A DNA stretch of 64,000 bases. Origin: Cellulomonas fengjieae (GTDB lineage Bacteria > Actinomycetota > Actinomycetes > Actinomycetales > Cellulomonadaceae). The stretch spans positions 2,046,001 through 2,110,000 of the forward strand of contig NZ_CP074404.1 of NCBI RefSeq assembly GCF_018388465.1, in the 5' to 3' direction. Made by a program: the position numbers and the translations under genes. The notes beneath the pieces are model-generated. The model was not told the DNA's origin. It searched no databases and saw only the letters and a list, made by a program, of their open reading frames with translations. This document shows, piece by piece, positions 63,773-64,000 of the stretch; positions within the stretch are counted from its first letter, which is position 1; every line of letters begins with the position of its first letter.

Positions 63773-64000
63773 TCAGAACCGGTACGCCGTCTGGCCGTGC
63801 CCCCCGCCGAACGCGAGGACCTTGCCGGGCGCGAGCCGGTAGACGGGTGCGGTCTCGTCCGTCGCAGCCGCCTCGCTCGCCTCGACGAACCCCTGGCCGC
63901 GCACCTCGAACCTCCAGTCGTCGCCGTACTTGGCGAACCAGGCGTCGGCCAGCCGTTGCAGCCGGTCCGGGTCGGTCACCCGCGCGACCTCGCCCTCCAT
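63773..64000 (-). CDS. Pyridoxamine 5'-phosphate oxidase-like protein, C-terminal part (partial)
   Basis: C-terminal ~75 residues of a split-barrel flavin-binding protein of the pyridoxamine-phosphate-oxidase-like superfamily; the gene continues past the right edge. The visible stretch VEGEVARVTDPDRLQRLADA-like start, AWFAKYGDDWRFEVRG and the terminal PVYRLAPGKVLAFGGGHGQ block fit stand-alone PPOX-type proteins (F420- or FMN-binding), not the B6 enzyme itself. The start and cofactor-binding N-terminus are not visible. It is convergent with the GH10-GH62 gene, with 35 bases between stops. Confidence 0.7.
   Translation of the reverse strand: MEGEVARVTDPDRLQRLADAWFAKYGDDWRFEVRGQGFVEASEAAATDETAPVYRLAPGKVLAFGGGHGQTAYRF

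Overview
The window is a high-GC actinobacterial chromosome segment, most likely Cellulomonas or a close relative. I infer this from the codon bias, the PIM/phosphatidylinositol lipid genes, an SsgA-like protein, numerous GTG starts, and secreted xylan- and glucan-active enzymes with CBM2, CBM6 and ricin-type modules. Species cannot be fixed by eye.

Left part (1-26,110) is conserved housekeeping DNA, mostly on the minus strand. It holds hisS (partial) with a metallo-hydrolase, a membrane cyclophilin and a DUF349 protein (plus strand), an orphan AbiEi-like gene, and relA/spoT. A long block then runs thrS - HIT - pgsA - acyltransferase - pimA - LemA-like - pdxS - Nudix - pdxT - yebC - ruvC - ruvA - ruvB - yajC - secD - secF - apt, with many 4-base stop/start overlaps. 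A LexA-type SOS box lies between ruvC and ruvA. A tRNA-Val, an SsgA-like gene and pabC/pabB follow.

Middle part (26,250-44,774) starts with tRNA-Gly, tRNA-Cys and tRNA-Val. Next comes a compact signalling island (26,763-33,067): a STAS protein, four GAF-ANTAR proteins, a HATPase-ANTAR fusion and a GAF-SpoIIE phosphatase. These are partner-switching parts next to RNA-binding antiterminator domains, with no sigma factor in sight. After deoC comes a set of oxidoreductases and transporters (aldo/keto reductase, alcohol dehydrogenase, RibD-like, MMPL, multicopper oxidase, membrane protein), a decayed sulfate-permease remnant, and a histidine kinase - response regulator - FAD monooxygenase operon.

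Right part (44,912-64,000) is polysaccharide degradation with intercalated genes: a GH43-CBM6-ricin / GH27-ricin operon behind a LacI-type operator, a GH16-ricin glucanase, a PAS-ANTAR-STAS triple fusion, a ligase-less LigD (phosphoesterase-polymerase), a GT2, and cstA-ybdD. A xylan locus follows: GH10-CBM2, a DUF3237 protein, a LacI repressor and a secreted GH10-CBM2-GH62 enzyme. Both GH10 genes carry the same 12-bp palindrome TACACCGGTGTA 140-150 bases upstream of their starts, suggesting a shared regulator. The window ends in a partial pyridoxamine-phosphate-oxidase-like gene.

The most novel-looking material is the ANTAR/partner-switch network (six ANTAR proteins, two with rare fusions, two STAS domains lacking the usual phospho-acceptor), the ligase-less LigD, and the xylan regulatory palindromes.
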